The translations under genes and the position numbers were made by a program. A model generated the notes under the pieces. That model searched no databases. It was not told the origin of the DNA and worked only from the letters and a program-made list of their open reading frames with translations. This document shows positions 24,692 to 26,734 of a stretch of 26,734 nt of DNA, one piece after another; positions within the stretch are counted from its first letter, which is position 1; every line of letters begins with the position of its first letter. This DNA comes from Actinoplanes subtropicus (GTDB lineage Bacteria > Actinomycetota > Actinomycetes > Mycobacteriales > Micromonosporaceae). The DNA is taken from positions 1-26,734 of the forward strand of contig NZ_JOJL01000062.1 in assembly GCF_000721705.1 (NCBI RefSeq), written 5' to 3'.

Positions 24692-25486
24692 ATGCGGATC
24701 GCTTCGCTTCACACGTACCCGGTCAAGGGTTGTCACCGGATCGACCACGACGCGGCGCGGGTGGAACCGTGGGGTCTGGCCGGCGATCGCCGGTGGGTGA
24801 TGGTCGACGCCGATGGCGTCGCGATCACCCAGCGTGACAACCCGCGGCTCACCCAGCTGCGGGTCCGCACCCGCCCGGGCGGTCTCGAGCTGAGCGCGCC
24901 CGGCCTGCCCGGCCTCTCTGTCGACGAGCCGGTGGACGGGCCGAAGGAGTTCGTCCGGGTCTTCTCCGGCCACCTGCCGGCCCCGGCGCGGCTCGCCGAG
25001 AGCGCGTGGAGCAGCGAGTTCCTGGGTGTGCCGGCCCGGCTGGTGTGGCAGGCCGACGCCGGCGCCCGGCCGATCGGCGGCAAGGACCCGGCGGGCGGCC
25101 CGGTCAGCTTCGCCGACGGCTACCCGATGCTGCTGGCCAACGAGGCGTCGCTGGACGCCCTGAACTACTGGCTGGACGAGGCCGTGCCGATCACCCGGTT
25201 CCGCCCGAACCTGGTGGTCAGCGGCGCCGCGCCGTGGGCCGAGGACGACTGGTCGGCCCGCGAGGCGCGGCTGCGGGTCGGTGACGTGGTGTTGCGGGCC
25301 GGCCCCGGCTGCCCCCGCTGCGTGGTCACGACCATCGACCAGGAGTCAGGTGAGAAGGGCCGGGAGCCGCTCTTCGCGCTCGGCAAGCACCGGCGATTCG
25401 CGGACGGGCTACTGTTCGCCATCAACGTCATTCCGGCGGAGCTCGGCTCACTGCGCGTAGGCGACACCGTGACTGTTCTCGACTGA
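24692..25486 (+). CDS. MOSC-domain molybdenum cofactor sulfurase-like / mARC-like protein
   Basis: 264 residues from ATG at 24692, 17 bp after the LodA-like stop, with GGGAAG just upstream. N-terminal MOSC_N beta-barrel (SLHTYPVKGCHRIDHDAARVE region, 5-80) followed by a MOSC domain (about 110-264). The latter contains FADGYPMLLANEASLDALN, ITRFRPNLVV and the conserved Cys motif GCPRCVVTTIDQ. In the mARC/YcbX group this cysteine ligates molybdenum in enzymes that reduce N-hydroxylated compounds. There is no C-terminal ferredoxin domain, so an external electron donor would be needed. Close spacing suggests co-expression with the oxidase, but no biochemical link is established. Confidence 0.9.
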   Translation: MRIASLHTYPVKGCHRIDHDAARVEPWGLAGDRRWVMVDADGVAITQRDNPRLTQLRVRTRPGGLELSAPGLPGLSVDEPVDGPKEFVRVFSGHLPAPARLAESAWSSEFLGVPARLVWQADAGARPIGGKDPAGGPVSFADGYPMLLANEASLDALNYWLDEAVPITRFRPNLVVSGAAPWAEDDWSAREARLRVGDVVLRAGPGCPRCVVTTIDQESGEKGREPLFALGKHRRFADGLLFAINVIPAELGSLRVGDTVTVLD

Positions 25487-25568
25487 TCGGGTGAACCGGA
25501 ACGTAGATCCCTTAGGTCTGTCTTAGGAAGGTTGCCCGGGACCGCCCGGCCGCGAAGGATCCCTCAGC

Positions 25569-26486
25569 GTGACTCCTCGCCGCCTGCTGTCGCCCCGTTG
25601 GCTCGCCGCCGGTGGCGCCGTGGCTCTCGCCGCGGTCGTCGGTGCGGCGTTGCTGCTGCAGAACTCCGGCGCGGCCTGCGCGGCCCCGCCGTCCACCTCG
25701 GCGAAGTCCGGCAAGGCGACCTTCTACGACCTGGGCGGCGGCACCGGCAACTGCTCGTTCCCGTCCTCGCCGGCCGACGACCTGTTCGTCGCGCTCGGCC
25801 CGGCCGAATACTCGGCGGGCGCGGCCTGCGGCACGTACCTCGACGTCACCGGCCCGAAGGGCAAGGTGCGGGTCAAGGTCACCGACTCGTGCCCGGAGTG
25901 CGCGCCCGGTCACCTCGACCTGAGCCGCACGGCGTTCAAGAAGATCGGCAACGAGGTCGACGGGATCATCCCGATCACCTACAAGACCGTCACCGGCGTC
26001 ACCACCCCCGGCCCGATCAGCGTGCGGGTCAAGGAGGGCTCCTCGCCGTACTGGCTGGCCGTGCTCATCGACAACCACGGCAACCAGCTCGCGTCGGTCA
26101 CCGTCAACGGCAAGACCACGCACCGCGAGGACTACAACTACTGGGTCATCGACGGCGGTGCCGGCAGCGGACCATTCAAGATCAAAATCAGCGATGTGTA
26201 CGGACACAGCGTCACCGTCAGCGGCGTCAAACTCTCGCCCGGCGCGACCCAGAAGACGTCCGCGCGCCTGGTCGGCGGCGGCGTGACCTCGGTGGTGTCC
26301 ACCGTGACGAAGGCCGCCAAGAAGAAGGCCGCCACCCCGTCCGCCGCCGCCCCCGCGCCGACAGCGTCGTCGGCCGTGCCCGCGCCGGAGTCCACCGTGG
26401 CCGACGCGCCCAGCTCCGAGGTGGCGCTGCCCCCGGCCCAGCAGGCGGTCGACCTGGCCGCCGGCGCTGCCCACGCCTGCGGCTGA
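25569..26486 (+). CDS. Secreted expansin-like (RlpA-type double-psi barrel) protein
   Basis: 305 residues from a GTG at 25569, with GAAGGA roughly a dozen bases upstream. A signal sequence or signal anchor occupies about 12-39 (basic start RR, hydrophobic core, possible cleavage after CAAP). Residues ~48-125 form a double-psi beta barrel: ATFYDLGGGTGNCSF, VTDSCPECAPGHLDLS, with Asp117 matching the Asp essential in bacterial expansins. Residues ~140-225 resemble the expansin C-terminal Ig-like (CBM63) domain (GPISVRVKEGSSPYW, NYWVIDGG). The tail is Lys- then Ala/Pro-rich and likely disordered. Cysteines in the barrel (Cys62, 87, 108, 111) could form disulfides. Such proteins loosen cellulose or peptidoglycan networks without hydrolysis. 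No cellulase genes are nearby. Confidence 0.9.
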   Translation: MTPRRLLSPRWLAAGGAVALAAVVGAALLLQNSGAACAAPPSTSAKSGKATFYDLGGGTGNCSFPSSPADDLFVALGPAEYSAGAACGTYLDVTGPKGKVRVKVTDSCPECAPGHLDLSRTAFKKIGNEVDGIIPITYKTVTGVTTPGPISVRVKEGSSPYWLAVLIDNHGNQLASVTVNGKTTHREDYNYWVIDGGAGSGPFKIKISDVYGHSVTVSGVKLSPGATQKTSARLVGGGVTSVVSTVTKAAKKKAATPSAAAPAPTASSAVPAPESTVADAPSSEVALPPAQQAVDLAAGAAHACG

Positions 26487-26734
26487 CGTTCCCGCCCTTT
26501 CTCCAGCCTCCGCGCCCCACCTCCCCGCCGCGCGCCGGGCCCCACCCGACCGCGCGCGGACCGCCGGCCGCCGCCGGCGACGCCATTCACCCCCAGGGCG
26601 TCGCCGGCCGGCGGCCTTCGGTCCAGGGCCGGTCCTAGGGCCTATCTGGTGGATCACGCGGGGCTGCGGCGTGGCCCAGGTGGCGCCTGACGGCGTCCGC
26701 GAAACGGCCACATCCAACACCGGGATGCGACCGC
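26487..26734. other. Non-coding end segment, possible insertion-sequence edge at its right half
   Basis: Apart from the hairpin, no gene is supported. A cytosine-rich stretch follows the expansin stop. From 26635 the text CTAGGGCCTATCTGGTGGAT resembles, in my memory, the ends of IS5-family elements of actinomycetes flanked by CTAG-like targets. Minus-strand frames entering from the right edge end at about 26654 and 26636 without a recognisable domain. Treat as unassigned. Confidence 0.3.
26573..26608. terminator. Strong hairpin downstream of the expansin-like gene
   Basis: GCCGGCGACGCC (26573-26584) pairs perfectly with GGCGTCGCCGGC (26597-26608) around a 12-base loop. It begins 87 bp after the expansin stop. 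There is no T-tract, but a 12-bp all-Watson-Crick stem of this GC content is a likely transcription stop. Confidence 0.6.

Noticed and set aside
25487..25568. c-di-AMP (ydaO-type) riboswitch before the wall-loosening gene
   Set aside because: Only 82 bp are available and no conserved ydaO core segments were recognised.
25512..26720. 402-residue minus-strand open frame over the expansin-like gene
   Set aside because: Low-complexity Gly/Arg shadow; the plus strand has a signal sequence and expansin domains.

Overview
The window is very GC-rich DNA with strong G/C bias at third codon positions. It has frequent GTG starts, ATGA/GTGA stop-start overlaps and large actinobacterial-type regulators. 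It looks like the chromosome of a soil actinomycete, most likely Micromonosporaceae (Actinoplanes-like); the genus is an inference from gene content and style. No rRNA, tRNA or CRISPR array was seen.

Region 1 (1-9383, minus strand) is a histidine-utilisation operon read right to left: an RpiR/SIS regulator, hutU, an M20 amidohydrolase probably standing in for hutG, hutF, hutI and hutH. The five enzyme genes are joined by four consecutive 4-bp stop/start overlaps. Together they would take histidine via urocanate, imidazolone propionate, formiminoglutamate and formylglutamate to glutamate. After hutH, with gaps of only 13 and 9 bp, come a small unknown gene and a leucyl-tRNA synthetase homologue that lacks the whole CP1 editing domain. 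This synthetase runs into an Ala/Pro-rich tandem repeat at the window edge.

Region 2 (9384-10071) holds an AT-rich palindrome (candidate operator), a broken HEPN-like gene remnant and a hairpin.

Region 3 (10072-15320, plus strand) is a two-component system (OmpR-type regulator and histidine kinase) followed by a lipoprotein and a MacAB-like unit (adaptor with a peptidoglycan-binding domain, ABC ATPase, FtsX/MacB permease). It is probably an envelope-stress or antimicrobial-export module, and it ends at a hairpin.

Region 4 (15322-18994) is a divergent signalling pair: a minimal class III nucleotide cyclase with unusual substrate-specifying residues, and a 979-residue LuxR-type ATPase regulator (LAL family).

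Region 5 (18980-25486) is the most striking. It has a LodB-like flavoprotein on the minus strand. Divergent from it are an S8 (subtilisin-like) protease without a signal peptide and a 983-residue protein that appears to fuse a LodA/GoxA-type cysteine-tryptophylquinone oxidase to a C-terminal haem-oxygenase-like diiron domain. A MOSC-domain protein follows. This could be a peptide- or protein-modifying quinoprotein system with its own maturation factors.

Region 6 (25487-26734) holds a secreted two-domain expansin-like protein, a strong 12-bp-stem hairpin and an unexplained end segment that might be an insertion-sequence edge.
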